A stretch of 64,000 nucleotides of DNA from Stieleria varia (GTDB taxonomy: Bacteria; Planctomycetota; Planctomycetia; Pirellulales; Pirellulaceae), in assembly GCF_038443385.1 (NCBI RefSeq), contig NZ_CP151726.1, positions 8,928,001-8,992,000 on the forward strand, read 5' to 3'. Made by a program: the position numbers and the translations under genes. Positions 19,901 through 26,352 of this stretch are shown here, piece after piece. Under the pieces are notes generated by a model. The model saw only the letters and a list, made by a program, of their open reading frames with translations, searched no databases and had not been told where the DNA came from. The number at the start of each line of letters is the position of its first letter. Position 1 is the first letter of the stretch.

Positions 19901-20580
19901 TGCTCGTCGCAGACAAGCTGCTCTTGCATATCAATGCCAGTCGCGTCATGGGGCTCGATCAATCCCTGGACGGTGAATGGGCAACCGATCAAAGCGATCC
20001 GTCGGGGGATGGTGCGGCTGGCGGAGATTTCAATTTTCGTTTTGATGTACTACCGGGCAACTTCAACAACGACTTGCTGACCAACACCACGGACTTATCA
20101 GCCATCAGAGCACTGGGAACACAGATCGCGGGAATCACGCCTGATTTCAACATGTACGCCAACGTCAATGGAGACCTGTTGGTGAACACGACGGATCTTT
20201 CCGCGATCCGCAGCCTGGGAACGCAGCTCTTGATCGGAATCGCTGAGCCGACTCAGCCAGCTCCGAGCTCTCCAGGTATTTCCAAATCATTTGCCGCGGC
20301 AAGCAACTACAGCGGTTTGGCAGCTTCAGGGATCGATCCGACCGAGCAAAACACCGACACAGATTCTTTCGATCTGATCGCGTCGCTGGGGCTTGACGTT
20401 GTGCCCGCAGATTTACAGCAGGAGAGTCAACTGCGTTCAACCGAGGTGGACGCCTTTTTTGCAACGTTCACAGATACGACTGGCGAGACACCCGAGCAGA
20501 CGGATCGGTCGAACCAACTCAGCAGCAACCTTGATACCCCTTCCTTTCTTCCCTCAATCTTTGGAGATCACTGGCAATGA
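7969..20580 (+). CDS. Giant modular surface protein with subtilase domain, Calx-beta repeats and dockerins
   Basis: 4203 residues. The Arg-rich N-terminus leads to LLEKLERRNLLASD (~40-53), resembling the planctomycete LEPR-XLL export motif. Domains follow in order. Dockerin-like calcium loops (DLNGDGLITALD ~62, DVNSDGYLTIED ~107). A subtilisin-like S8 domain (~330-690) with complete triad Asp368, His424 and Ser622 (GTSFSAP). Two choice-of-anchor D modules (~695-940). A GEVED module (~1000-1110). VCBS/FG-GAP repeats (~1110-1490). Six Calx-beta repeats (~1490-2180). A cadherin-like module (~2465-2570) and long beta-helical stretches. A choice-of-anchor Q region (~3440-3860). Paired C-terminal dockerin loops (TNTTDLSAIR and VNTTDLSAIR, ~4035-4085). 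It is probably exported and calcium-bound, acting in adhesion or matrix processing. Its stop overlaps the PEP-CTERM start. Confidence 0.9.
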   Translation: MLFPERLKSFVSLRSLDEGGRRKRRAVRKRAAVRRGRRTLLEKLERRNLLASDWQNPLEPADLNGDGLITALDSLVGINALQDRELVAVDGRLSERQDHATSAWLDVNSDGYLTIEDVSAVQTKLTDVNRTLSGSIHVFRDLSNSIGGQSLSFSPAYEYRVDGKSISLLPVYEQMVVGSRGPDGLTVAWGKDRLSELNDGTLLVDLDEIRSTDDIESARESLLGADWTGPLFIDPRSGDSLIATNEVIVALSDGVDQDAFFTSQSLEYRPLRGTPDQFVISLDISTSFATLSTANALDQDPRVQWAAPNFHREFGLQAVMPNDDLFENQWSLHNSGQFSGTENADPNLPEAWEIEDGSTNPIVIAIVDNGVDLTHPDLNIFTNPGEIPGNGLDDDGNGWVDDVHGWDFHNDDNDPGPHGPLDNHGTQVAGVAAAIGNNSIGISGANPNGVILPIKIARDDNGVGVGGGNGGGFISDARKAEAVYYAAGRTANGLGTWKAADVMNHSWGGGSLSTALESAFLWAQDVGRNGLGVINVAASGNSAETVSGVSYPASSTYTIAVGATDNNDIRTDYSQYGPTLDLVAGGGVSGALIVTTDRQGESNDFSGDYTGTGGASGIAGTSFSAPLVAGVASLLLSRNPTLTVSQVRSILKESADEVGGAVYTDGHNDEYGAGRVNAEQALNMVTAVPEIDVRGNGQSIPHNNSTTETSDQTDFGSTFVSGGTIQQTFAIASTGSQDLELTGSPFVEISGTHASDFTVITQPADSTLAAKTGSQTFTIEFDPSGLGLRTANVTIENSDSDEGVYTFAISAIGTGSAQPEISVRGKEVLIVDDDSTPSIVDGTDFGAAQVSVDAVSQSFVIENFGSSVLNLSADPRVQILGADAPDFSVTSQPGATIPGGGGTDAFTITFVPSGLGIRQATVVIENDDADESTFSFQIQGFGQIFDFGDAPAPYPVTLADDGPRHLASGPTLGSERDIELDGANSTAADSDDSTGTADDEDGVSFGVVQVGQLDASVTVNVQNAASGAKLDAWIDFNADGSFDGPGEKIADSVSVSNSDNILFFDVPAWSVVGETAARFRLSTAGHLGTLGFADDGEIEDHLVEILVPDASTSQFTAAHSVSNSATGAKLVVAADLDGDGDMDLVSANQVDNRIAWYENDGNETFVTHPILATVSGVSTLEVADLDGDGDLDIVTGTNKPVSYDNVFWLENNGSESFVRRTIGTHSTGLSDAQVAANTEVLGVDGLKVVDIDSDGDLDIVTISQEVIEGTHLGNISILYNNGNEIFDTKTITSTDAVSGGQAVEVADVDGDGDLDLITATHGQTEIDQPSDQGMIQWWENQGLNGFLPREVEAVAPGAKSVFAADLDQDGHMDVIAAIADNDRLAWYRNDGSQNFTREILSSTLNSVGHVYASDLDGDGDLDLVSASFSDNSIHWFENDGNGTFVTHQLTNAANGVETIGVADINGDSVLDIFSASSTTNSIAWYEQKTIRLSIASDTAVLAEGNSGTTAFTFTVTRSGDLSGATTVDYAVSSTEANGVDFGGAFPTDTVSFDADEVTKTITINVTGDTAVEPDESFTVTLSNASAPATITTASAVGTIQNDDSTSLAIAPQSAVLAEGDSGTTAFTFTVTRSGDLSGATTVDYAVSSTEADGVDFGGAFPTDTVSFDADEVTKTITINVSGDTAVEPDESFTVTLSNASAPATITTASAVGTIQNDDSTSLAIAAQSAVLAEGNSGTTAFTFTVTRSGDLSGATTVDYAVSSTEADGVDFGGAFPTDTVSFDADEVTKTITINVTGDTLVEPDESFTVTLSNASAPATITTASAVGTIQNDDSTSLAIAAQSAVLAEGDSGTTAFTFTVTRSGDLSGVTTVDYAVSSTEANGVDFGGAFPTDTVSFDADEVTKTITINVTGDTVVEPDESFTVTLSNASAPATITTASAVGTIQNDDSTSLAIAAQSAVLAEGNSGTTAFTFTVTRSGDLSGAATVDYAVSSTEADGVDFGGAFPTDTVSFDADEVTKTITINVTGDTVVEPDESFTVTLSNASAPATITTASAEGTIQNDDSTSLAIAPQSAVLAEGDSGTTALTFTVTRSGDLSGAATVDYAVSSTEADGVDFGGAFPSDTVSFDADEVTKTITINVTGDTVVEPDESFTVTLSNASAPATITTASAVGTILNDDVSAVSNTAPVLSDAFAPALPSIDEGNLDPVGVQVRSIVVDGSLTDPDIPAAVSFREGNTSSGGDGYTTGAVTIRKVTNEGTGGDQNENSKDQIIIGLNEPLVGQREKLRGLFEFDLLGLTTQIGAQTFDVTGIEFVVYQAAAGRNEGAPAASVLDLQAYLYGHDFDEAYATYDHPSAVDGSSGTDLTEGGSIGTPEFTSPLSTASVSAVSGGANQDQVTFGATLDFQSAFQSAVATGTPFRLLVKADPTIEDITAFSSGFDAHFARFASESHSTESLRPELNASLAAQEAIAITGTDNDNGGQWQYRLQGESSWNAMGARSDEAALLLGPNDEIRFVPAPGYSGTPSFAFRGWDQSTGTPGATQDVTINGGQTAFSATTDTAFITVNDVSIAETQISLDGSGDLLVEDINGGNSDDTLVVSLNGVNLRIQDLNNELIAIGDVIQVDSNTVEVPTADITGTNGVIINSLGGDDRLTIDFTGGNVAIPILFHGGSQSPSGAGDQLILQGGGTFASGLFQFDDPGSGTIDLTDNGMITYTGLEPLFASVSVTDVTLQYSESPETISVNSSINGLSTSVQSTLAGTLEIANPTGTLQLLSGDVGDDLVQIDGLPIDYPSNLILDGQGGSDTVAINPSVSLAVGKSFNVSADDITLPNGTSSVATSGIGEIQLIADRSITLSPGASLLTVDGGISLQSNASGLVSGDFVGISLDAAHLQTSGSGTIQLSGSGGNAGDNTGVSVQGGAIVESTSALVGAGGIVITGVGRVGVGSDGVRIVGSQTVVQSSMGAIQIEGSTGDDDGVVIANDSQIKSLGAGPDAATITINGVSGTTNSSVGVAIGNGAEVTSSDGDIQIGAVGTGGQRSLYAFNGAEIKSTGTTSDAADVRIDANGGSDDAIELGDLSGGALISALSGDLTIISDASPDGSSGINLFNGSTIQVSDGTLRITSSGGSPGGVQQPAIVLSSTSVGKILSLGDGDIEITASAGEIRSGGTDAEISVIGGDSAAGSITLIANEMALDGGNVGGSVRTTGVVAIKPLGAATTIGLGGGVGTLNLNDSELSRIHGATIEIGDQIAGTGSIDVDTATFNAAIVIAGGVLHDAESGVDLIAPNIELNTDVSPGQSPGVLSLDGNVTIGANRTLELEIGGTLPGTLGSNHDQLVTTGTLDIGNLDTLSMAAIGGFVPVDGDQFMIIQRNGGSGAFAGLPESALIVDFLGAAGIDGTISYVGGDGDDVVISAASRLMIVDTLADTPDANPGDGVAQDAAGNTSLRAAIEEANVIHGHNTIQFADSLTSGGPATIVLNGSSLSISDDLTVTGPGLGVLSLSAAQNSRVITVSADSDVNIAGLTIRDGEDNGAGGIDNHGNLTLSDVLLTNNTATGSLIPGIGTFPNITYITIPGFGGAIYNRGDLNLTRVTLSANAGDKGAAIFNTGTTSLNASLVDSNVGLAQLTTPGEVLYTSTPDGVLNIVDSTISNNVGGGIELQLSGTANVERTLIAGNEGPGARIGQSSSSSNPGILNLVNSTISGNTVAGSGGGLLVFADSTVTIDHSTITQNRADSFGGATGAGGGIYSTNATINIHNSVIARNYRGTSTTPDDIAGDPVTSSFYSLIGDTASAGGIIDGVNGNIVGADPRLGPLADNGGNSFTHKPLPGSALIDVGDENFTQPPDIDQRGVGFSRVRNARLDIGAVEVQDVVPPAPAPRIVDVGVGSTSWNQAFRDAIDADGQGMMLTGSNDQLRDVPFINADQIFVRFDQPIAPTDGGQWLPDDIQLIGSPTLGHTYSFSDVEFLSGSNTLVLTIDGMLVADKLLLHINASRVMGLDQSLDGEWATDQSDPSGDGAAGGDFNFRFDVLPGNFNNDLLTNTTDLSAIRALGTQIAGITPDFNMYANVNGDLLVNTTDLSAIRSLGTQLLIGIAEPTQPAPSSPGISKSFAAASNYSGLAASGIDPTEQNTDTDSFDLIASLGLDVVPADLQQESQLRSTEVDAFFATFTDTTGETPEQTDRSNQLSSNLDTPSFLPSIFGDHWQ
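12440..14509 (+). repeat. Six in-frame 345-base tandem repeats encoding Calx-beta domains
   Basis: Homologous points recur every 345 bases (for example the codons for VDYAVSSTEA at 12547, 12892, 13237, 13582, 13927 and 14272). Each unit encodes 115 residues of Calx-beta type (FTVTRSGDLSG, VEPDESFTVTLSNASAPATIT, GTIQNDD). Units are nearly identical in DNA, including silent positions, which points to recent amplification or gene conversion. Copy number is likely to vary between strains and could be misassembled with short reads. Confidence 0.92.
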
Positions 20581-21245
20581 ACAAGAGCCTCTTAATGGCC
20601 GGACTTAGTTTTTTGATTGCGATACCGGCGCATGCTGCCATTACCGTTTCGATCGATGCATCGAGTGCGGGTTCCGACATCGTATTTGCCGACACCGGGG
20701 GGACGATCAACATGGGAGTGTTCGCCACCACAGACGGCGCAGGCGTCATCGCATTCGACTCATTTGATTTGTTTTTTGATATCGGCATCGACGGAAACGG
20801 TATGCCCGACCCCGGCATAACATTCTCTGCGACTCCCGTGACACCTGGAGCCGTTTTCTCCAACTCGGCAGTGAACCCCGGAAACCTGGTCACAACTTCC
20901 GTGGCTCTCGCGGACGCGGACATCCACATTTCGGCGGACCGTGGACTCTATGATTTTGCAGCGGAAGCCGGAGTGGGGACGCCTGTAAGACTTTTTGATT
21001 TGAATCTTGACATCGCACCTGGAACAGCGGCTGGTACCTACACCATTCGTCATCGTGACAACTCAGGTGCTTTACTTGCAGTGAACGATGGGGGGACGAA
21101 TCTGTATGCAACACAGCCTGCGGAATTCACCCTCGGGTCGGGTAGCTTCACCGTCACCGCGGTTCCTGAGCCTTCCTCGATACCTGTCTTGTTCGCTGTC
21201 GGGATGTATCTGTTGCGTCGTCCAAAACGCAAACAGACGACATGA
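20577..21245 (+). CDS. PEP-CTERM sorting-signal protein
   Basis: 222 residues: signal peptide (~1-20, LLMAGLSFLIAIPAHA), a beta-rich secreted body with an Asp/Gly calcium-like segment (IGIDGNGMPDPG), and a C-terminal PEP-CTERM anchor. The anchor has VPEPSS at ~195, a hydrophobic span (VLFAVGMYLL) and a basic tail (RRPKRK). Such signals are recognised by exosortase and direct proteins to the envelope or extracellular polymer. The ATG overlaps the TGA of the giant surface gene (ATGA), implying translational coupling and a shared role. Its 3' end overlaps the opposing membrane protein gene by 92 bases. The ligand is unknown. Confidence 0.85.
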   Translation: MNKSLLMAGLSFLIAIPAHAAITVSIDASSAGSDIVFADTGGTINMGVFATTDGAGVIAFDSFDLFFDIGIDGNGMPDPGITFSATPVTPGAVFSNSAVNPGNLVTTSVALADADIHISADRGLYDFAAEAGVGTPVRLFDLNLDIAPGTAAGTYTIRHRDNSGALLAVNDGGTNLYATQPAEFTLGSGSFTVTAVPEPSSIPVLFAVGMYLLRRPKRKQTT

Positions 21246-22248
21246 GCTCTCGCTGACTTGATTCTTCCCAGTTTCGAACTCTCAAGCTTCGACATCCTTG
21301 CGATTGGGGACTGACAATCCCATCTCCCAATAGAGGCAACATTTCGCGGTCAAACTCCCGCTTCGCAGCGACCAACACGATCGTCAATGGGATTGCGACG
21401 AGAACGACTCGCAACAAAGCGACGACCCAGGGCTTTTGATTACGAATCTGCGGTGCCTCACTCACGCAGCAAAGTACTGGCGCGAACAAAATAGTGAGCG
21501 CCGACATGGTCGAGATTTCACCGAAGAACCGACCGACGAACAGAAGGCCAAACAGACCAACCACTCCCAGGGCGATGATGGCCGGCGCAAGGAAGCTGTT
21601 CGGTAAGCGATCCTCGCAATCTTTCCTCAGATATCTGGTGGACACTCGCGATGCGGCCGATACGCCAAACACGGTTGCAGCCAGCGGGATCGCCGCAGCT
21701 CCTCCCTTGATGTACCCCGCCAACATCACCGTCGTGCCGGCGCACTGAATCGCCAAGCAAAGTGCAAAGGCAATCGAGATTCCACCGCTGCGTTGGGTGA
21801 CGCAAGACAGTGCGCCCCACACGATTACCAACAGAATGCCGGAGACCGCGATCATCGCGTTCGCCTGCCACGCTGTCCAATCATCTGTGACATTTAAGTA
21901 GACGGACTTGTGAAGCAGAATGCGTGGAATCGCGATGGCGACGACAATACGCAGTAACCATGAAACGGCGTTGGAAATCGGCGTTGACGTAGCAATCAGC
22001 TCAACAAACAGCGTCACCGGGACCACGATCATCAATAACCGATCGAGACCGCTGGTTGGTGGAAACGATCGGTGATACCCCAACCAAGCGTAGCCCGTCA
22101 CCAGACCCAGCCCGAGACCGACGACACAGACAGCGTTTAGCCAACTCGTAATGACGGATCGTCGCACCGCAATCATCACGAAAACGAAAACAGAGCTGGT
22201 GATTGCCGCAACCCCCATTGCCTGCGCGTAGAGCAGAGGCTCGGGCAT
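21154..22248 (-). CDS. Polytopic membrane protein, hypothetical
   Basis: 364 residues with about nine or ten hydrophobic spans (for example ITSSVFVFVMIAV, LLMIVVPVTLFVELIA, IALGVVGLFGLLFVG and VALLRVVLVAIPLTIVLVA). A polar C-terminal tail of ~50 residues overlaps the 3' end of the PEP-CTERM gene on the other strand. It starts 3 bases after the yceI stop and is therefore in the same transcript. No transporter or enzyme motif was recognised. The polar tail may be less constrained than the membrane part; an earlier natural stop cannot be judged from one sequence. Confidence 0.65.
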   Translation of the reverse strand: MPEPLLYAQAMGVAAITSSVFVFVMIAVRRSVITSWLNAVCVVGLGLGLVTGYAWLGYHRSFPPTSGLDRLLMIVVPVTLFVELIATSTPISNAVSWLLRIVVAIAIPRILLHKSVYLNVTDDWTAWQANAMIAVSGILLVIVWGALSCVTQRSGGISIAFALCLAIQCAGTTVMLAGYIKGGAAAIPLAATVFGVSAASRVSTRYLRKDCEDRLPNSFLAPAIIALGVVGLFGLLFVGRFFGEISTMSALTILFAPVLCCVSEAPQIRNQKPWVVALLRVVLVAIPLTIVLVAAKREFDREMLPLLGDGIVSPQSQGCRSLRVRNWEESSQRELMSSVCVLDDATDTSRQRTRQVSRKAQEPR

Positions 22249-22251
22249 CGG

Positions 22252-22833
22252 CTACTTTCGTACGCCTTCGCAATCAATCAGGATCAGCGCTTTGTCTCCG
22301 ATGGGACCGATCGCTTTTGGATCGAATCCGAAGTCGCTTCGCTTCAACGACAGCTCAGTCGAAAATGCGACCCGCTTGACATCTTTGAAGACGTGTTCTT
22401 TGCCACCCATCAAAACCAGCGTGATCTGCTTCGTCGTGCCGTGCATCGTGAAGTCACCTGTCACTTCGTACCCACCATCGATGGCTTTCGTGCTGGTACT
22501 CTGGAATTCGATCGTCGGGTATTGCTTGGTGTCGAAGTAATCCGGTTGACGCAGGTGCTTGTCCCTCGCTTCATTGGCGGTATCCACGCTATCTGCTTGA
22601 ATGGTCAATGAGAACGTCGACTTGGAGGGTTCTTCGCGGTCCAGTGAAAACTTTCCGGAGACCTCATTGAATCGGCCATGAATCCAACTGATGTCCAGAT
22701 GCCGGGCCTTGAAACTGACGGAAGAATGGACTCCATCGTAATCGTAAACGTCCGCCGCAGACAGGACGCCGCCACCGCAAAGAAGGGTACCAATTAAGAC
22801 CGCAGACGCAATAATTCGATAAACGCGTTTCAT
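22252..22833 (-). CDS. YceI family periplasmic protein
   Basis: 194 residues from the ATG at 22833, chosen because AAGGA precedes it and a signal peptide follows immediately (MKRVYRIIASAVLIGTLLCGG). Family marks are the YDGVHSSVSFKARHL opening, FNEVSGKFSLD, the HLRQPDYFDTKQYPTIEFQS block and the DFTMHGTTKQITL strand. YceI proteins are secreted beta-barrel lipocalin-like proteins that bind long isoprenoid or amphiphilic lipids. A longer in-frame extension to 22989 lacks a ribosome site and would bury the signal peptide. It is followed after 3 bases by the polytopic membrane protein. Confidence 0.9.
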   Translation of the reverse strand: MKRVYRIIASAVLIGTLLCGGGVLSAADVYDYDGVHSSVSFKARHLDISWIHGRFNEVSGKFSLDREEPSKSTFSLTIQADSVDTANEARDKHLRQPDYFDTKQYPTIEFQSTSTKAIDGGYEVTGDFTMHGTTKQITLVLMGGKEHVFKDVKRVAFSTELSLKRSDFGFDPKAIGPIGDKALILIDCEGVRK

Positions 22834-23484
22834 GCAATTGTCCTTGCGAAAATGAGGGGAGCAAAACCGTTGACCATCGTAACAGCAGACGATGAGCAAA
22901 GTGTCATCGCGGAACGCTTTGCGCAGAAATTCCACCGGAGAGAAACTGAAATGCCACGCCAAAGACTCGGGCGTCGTTTCACCGAACACCGATCAGAAAG
23001 TTGGCTCACTATCGTTAACCCACTCCGGTTTGCGAAACGCCAAAGCCTCTACTCATTCCTGGGGGGCGACGCGTCTTTACTTGGGGGCCGCTTGGCGTAA
23101 ACGCTAAGTCTTTGCATCTCATAGCGTTCCATAACTCAAGATCAAGAATCTTCTTCTGACTCACACCCGCAGTCCTCGAAGTCGCTAAGATAAAGTTGGT
23201 TCGTACTATCGGTGGTTTGTCGTGTGCGAACAAATTTCAATGGCGGGCAATTCGCGGGGCGGGGCAAACTCTTGACATTTCTGTCAACAACCTCCTCAGA
23301 ACATCGATTGACGTGTGGTAATTAGAACGAGCATCTCCATCTGCTTCGGTCCACATGAGAGTCAGTATCAAGATCCATGTTGCCGTGTTGGAGAGAACAA
23401 ACCATGTTCTTGCTAGGTTCTATGTCCACTCAGGCGACTCGTCACTTTTTTGTTGGTCACCTTGTTTTTTCTAGGAGTAGACTG
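22834..23484. other. Divergent intergenic region with a TTGACA/TGTCAA palindrome
   Basis: About 650 bases between yceI and the beta-helix gene. No convincing gene is seen; short frames on both strands lack ribosome sites. TTGACA-TTTC-TGTCAA at 23272-23287 is a perfect 6+4+6 inverted repeat about 200 bases before the downstream start, usable as a -35 box or an operator. A weaker inverted pair around TTGGCGT lies near 23030-23095. The ribosome site TAGGAG precedes the ATG at 23485. Confidence 0.45.
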
Positions 23485-25569
23485 ATGCTACGTGGAATAC
23501 TTTCTTTGAGTTGTGTGGTGGGCTTGGCCTTCTTGTCCTGTTCGCCTGCTGACGCTGCGAAACCGCGTCACCTTGTTCAGTGGCTGGGCGCCACCGCCGA
23601 CCACACAGCCGCGATTCAAAATGCGGTGTTAGCCGCTATGGATGACAATGGAGTGGTTGAGTTTGCTGCCGGTCGTACTTACCACGCGAAATGGATGTAC
23701 ATTACTTCGTCGATGCGAACCGCGAACGGTAAACCGTTTATGCCTTCGGGAGTGGAAGGCAACGGTGCCATTCTCAAAGCAACAACGGGGGCATCGCACA
23801 CGCTCTTTTACACTTGGTTGCCCCAAGACGCGAACAATCCAGACTTCTTTGTCCGCAACCTGACGATGGATTCGAATTACCTTTGTGACTACTCGTTCCG
23901 TGTATGGGGCGCGCAGACAACGCTGCTGGAGAACTGCGCTGCAACACGAGCCAACTTGGCTGGCGTGCTGCTTCAAGCGACCGCTGGAACCTACTCGCTG
24001 TCAAATGTGGTAGTGCGACAAGTCATCGCACGAAACAACGACAAGTACGGCTTCGAGGTTCGCGGGGCGGCAGGTGCAGTGACCAATCTGAAGATTGAAA
24101 ACTGCTACGCACACTACAACGAGTCAGACGGATTTTACCTTGCGCATTGCGAAGCTGACTTGGTCGGATGTGGTGCTGAGGTCAATGATGGATACTCGAT
24201 GGTCCTGGGACAATCTGGAAAACCAGTCTCCAACGTGAATGTGCTGGGTGGATACACGGAACGCAACTTTCCTGCGGCAACCGCGTCCTCGCAACCGGGG
24301 GTACACCAAGGCGTCTATGTAACGCCGGGTGCGGCGACCAATGTGCGGATCGTTGGAGGGCGTTTGATTGGGAAGTTTACGTACGACTCGCAGCTCACTG
24401 GCGACTCGCTGATTCATTCATACGGCCACGCAAGTTTGGGATTCAATGGACAATCTCCAGATCGGCCCAGGAACCAGACTTATGACTACAGCCCTGTCTT
24501 GCCAAGTGTTGACTCGACCAATTCACTCAACTCGGCGTACTTTGACGTGCCTGACTATTTCAGTGCCACCAATCCGACACGCGATGCAGACCTTTTGGCT
24601 CGTAATGTCGTTCTGGTCAAAAAGAACCCGCCTCTAAGCGACTACAAGTCTCGAATCGATGCGGCACTCCTCACTGCTGGTGCCACGAACGCAGCGATCG
24701 CGTTTGAGCCTGGACAGACTTACCCCACCAGTGCATTCACGATCCAGAATTTCTTTACTCAAGGGCAATACAAGACAGGTCCTGCAGGAGTAATCGGAAA
24801 TGGCGCGACGCTGACCGCGCTCGGGTCAGGCAGTCAGTTCATCAACTGCTACCGTACGCACGGCGTCATTGCCCCCGGTGATGCATTCGACAAATACAAC
24901 TTCTTCATGAGAAACTTGACGATTGTTTCTAACTCCGGTTACACGAGCGGTCTCAAGATCAGTGGTTGTAAATGGTTCCTCATGCAGGACTTGGTGATCG
25001 GCGGAGGGTCCACGTATGGAATCCGAATCGTTGCTCTACCCGGCGACGGCGTCTATTACAATACGTTTTCCAATGTCGCATCCTCTGGCAATGGAACAGG
25101 AATGTATTTGGATGCGATCTACTCGGGTGCCCAACAAGGCATCTCGTTGGCTAACGTCGGTTTTCATCACTGCTTGTTCAGCAATAACTCACAGCGTGGG
25201 ATCCTCTGTGAAGCGGCTTCGGTGACATTGAATCGATGCGAATTGTCAAACAATGGAATCGAAGGATTTCGAGCCAACAAGTGTTACTCGACTGATTTGA
25301 TCGATTGCGATGTTCTTTCCAATGGAACACGGGCGATGCACTTTCTGTATGGTTCCAGCAGTTCTTGGTCTGCGGGCGGACATGTCTTGGGAGGGAACGT
25401 CTCTGGAACCGTGCTGTATGATCCTGCACCAAACAACGGATACTCGTTTGTGCAGTCCATGATTCACACTCAAGGGACATCACCTGCCGACTATCAGCAT
25501 GGTTTCTGGCTCAGTGGTGCCAACGGTGGCAAGAACTACGGTTCGATCCACGAGGATCTGTCACACTAA
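23485..25569 (+). CDS. Secreted right-handed beta-helix protein (pectate lyase-like fold)
   Basis: 694 residues from the ATG at 23485, supported by TAGGAG and an immediate signal peptide (MLRGILSLSCVVGLAFLSC, then SPADA). Cys at ~20 gives a possible but non-canonical lipobox. The mature chain is Asn/Gly-rich with short beta-coils typical of parallel beta-helices. Two homologous halves are visible: VEGNGAILKA with FFVRNLTMDSN in the first, VIGNGATLTA with FFMRNLTIVSN in the second. Such proteins are often polysaccharide lyases, epimerases or surface binders. No catalytic residues could be assigned. It stands alone between divergent and convergent neighbours. Confidence 0.75.
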   Translation: MLRGILSLSCVVGLAFLSCSPADAAKPRHLVQWLGATADHTAAIQNAVLAAMDDNGVVEFAAGRTYHAKWMYITSSMRTANGKPFMPSGVEGNGAILKATTGASHTLFYTWLPQDANNPDFFVRNLTMDSNYLCDYSFRVWGAQTTLLENCAATRANLAGVLLQATAGTYSLSNVVVRQVIARNNDKYGFEVRGAAGAVTNLKIENCYAHYNESDGFYLAHCEADLVGCGAEVNDGYSMVLGQSGKPVSNVNVLGGYTERNFPAATASSQPGVHQGVYVTPGAATNVRIVGGRLIGKFTYDSQLTGDSLIHSYGHASLGFNGQSPDRPRNQTYDYSPVLPSVDSTNSLNSAYFDVPDYFSATNPTRDADLLARNVVLVKKNPPLSDYKSRIDAALLTAGATNAAIAFEPGQTYPTSAFTIQNFFTQGQYKTGPAGVIGNGATLTALGSGSQFINCYRTHGVIAPGDAFDKYNFFMRNLTIVSNSGYTSGLKISGCKWFLMQDLVIGGGSTYGIRIVALPGDGVYYNTFSNVASSGNGTGMYLDAIYSGAQQGISLANVGFHHCLFSNNSQRGILCEAASVTLNRCELSNNGIEGFRANKCYSTDLIDCDVLSNGTRAMHFLYGSSSSWSAGGHVLGGNVSGTVLYDPAPNNGYSFVQSMIHTQGTSPADYQHGFWLSGANGGKNYGSIHEDLSH

Positions 25570-25645
25570 CGGATTGTTGGTTTAATTCCGTGTTAGAGAT
25601 TCAAAGACTGTAGGATGGGTATTCTTGCCCGTCTGAGTACTGAAT

Positions 25646-25665
25646 GTCGGCCAAGAGAGGCCGAC
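25646..25665. repeat. GTCGGCC hairpin element
   Basis: A perfect 7-base stem, GTCGGCC/GGCCGAC, around AAGAGA, followed by CTAC. It has the same architecture as the hairpins near 58818 and 62061 (stem GTCAGCCT or AGCGTCTC with a short purine or pyrimidine loop next to a GTA/TAC flank). Such REP-like units are scattered in planctomycete intergenic DNA. Confidence 0.6.
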
Positions 25666-25787
25666 CTACTTTGAATCAACAAGTCGCTAAGCATCACTCC
25701 GATTGATTTGGGCTAAAAGACAGCACGCCCATTTTTGATCGGGCTTCACTGTTAAATGCCAACGCTAACGAATTGGCATCTCATATC

Positions 25788-25832
25788 GCCTCTCTCCGCC
25801 GCTGACCATGTCGTCGGTGGGGAGAGGCTTTT
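25788..25832 (+). terminator. Probable intrinsic terminator
   Basis: GCCTCTCTCCGCC (25788-25800) pairs with GGTGGGGAGAGGC (25816-25828) over 13 positions, with two G-U pairs in RNA, followed by TTTT. A smaller stem, ATGCCAA/TTGGCAT, lies at 25756-25779. It sits between the beta-helix gene (plus strand) and the last gene of the toxin locus (minus strand), so it may stop transcription from one or both sides. Confidence 0.5.
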
Positions 25833-25857
25833 CTACGATTCGTGAACGGGCATGCAT

Positions 25858-26238
25858 TCAGTCAACCTCCTCTTGAATCGGCTCTCCGAATCGGTCGAAA
25901 TAGATCTCATCAAAAACGTAGTCGAGGGTCGGTAGACTCTCCCACAGTTCTTGCGGCGGGTACTCGAAGGTTCCGGCCATGCACTTCCGCCAAGCCGTCT
26001 GCCCCATGGCAATGATTGCATCGGCAAGGTCGATGATCGTGTCATCGGAAACCTCATCAGACAAAAAGCGGTTTTGGATCACATCAAACGCATCCGCTTT
26101 CAGTTGGTCAAAGACTCGGTACCACTGGACGATACGTTGTCGATCCGTCCCCCACAGTACTTTGTGCTCCGGATCGGAACGCAGGACGTCGATCGCGTTC
26201 CAGAAATCCTGCTGTTCGTCCGGTGGTTGATTGGGCAT
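25858..26238 (-). CDS. Small acidic protein, candidate immunity or accessory protein of the toxin locus
   Basis: 126 residues, acidic and helical, with no signal peptide or membrane span. The order FWNAIDVL near the start, SDDTIIDLADAIIAMG in the middle and YVFDEIYFDRFG near the end recalls DUF4240-type proteins, which have been noted among bacterial immunity-like families; this is a resemblance only. It lies on the same strand as the toxin, Imm11-like and ankyrin genes, after a 241-base gap that holds a palindromic repeat. It may be an immunity gene for another toxin tip or unrelated. Confidence 0.5.
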   Translation of the reverse strand: MPNQPPDEQQDFWNAIDVLRSDPEHKVLWGTDRQRIVQWYRVFDQLKADAFDVIQNRFLSDEVSDDTIIDLADAIIAMGQTAWRKCMAGTFEYPPQELWESLPTLDYVFDEIYFDRFGEPIQEEVD

Positions 26239-26352
26239 GACGGGGGACTGCAGATTTGATGCTTGGATAGAAACTGCGTGTGAAGAGACAATTGACTGCC
26301 ACGCACGCGATCTGCGATGTCAGGGGAGATAATCCATTGACTATCGCACTCG

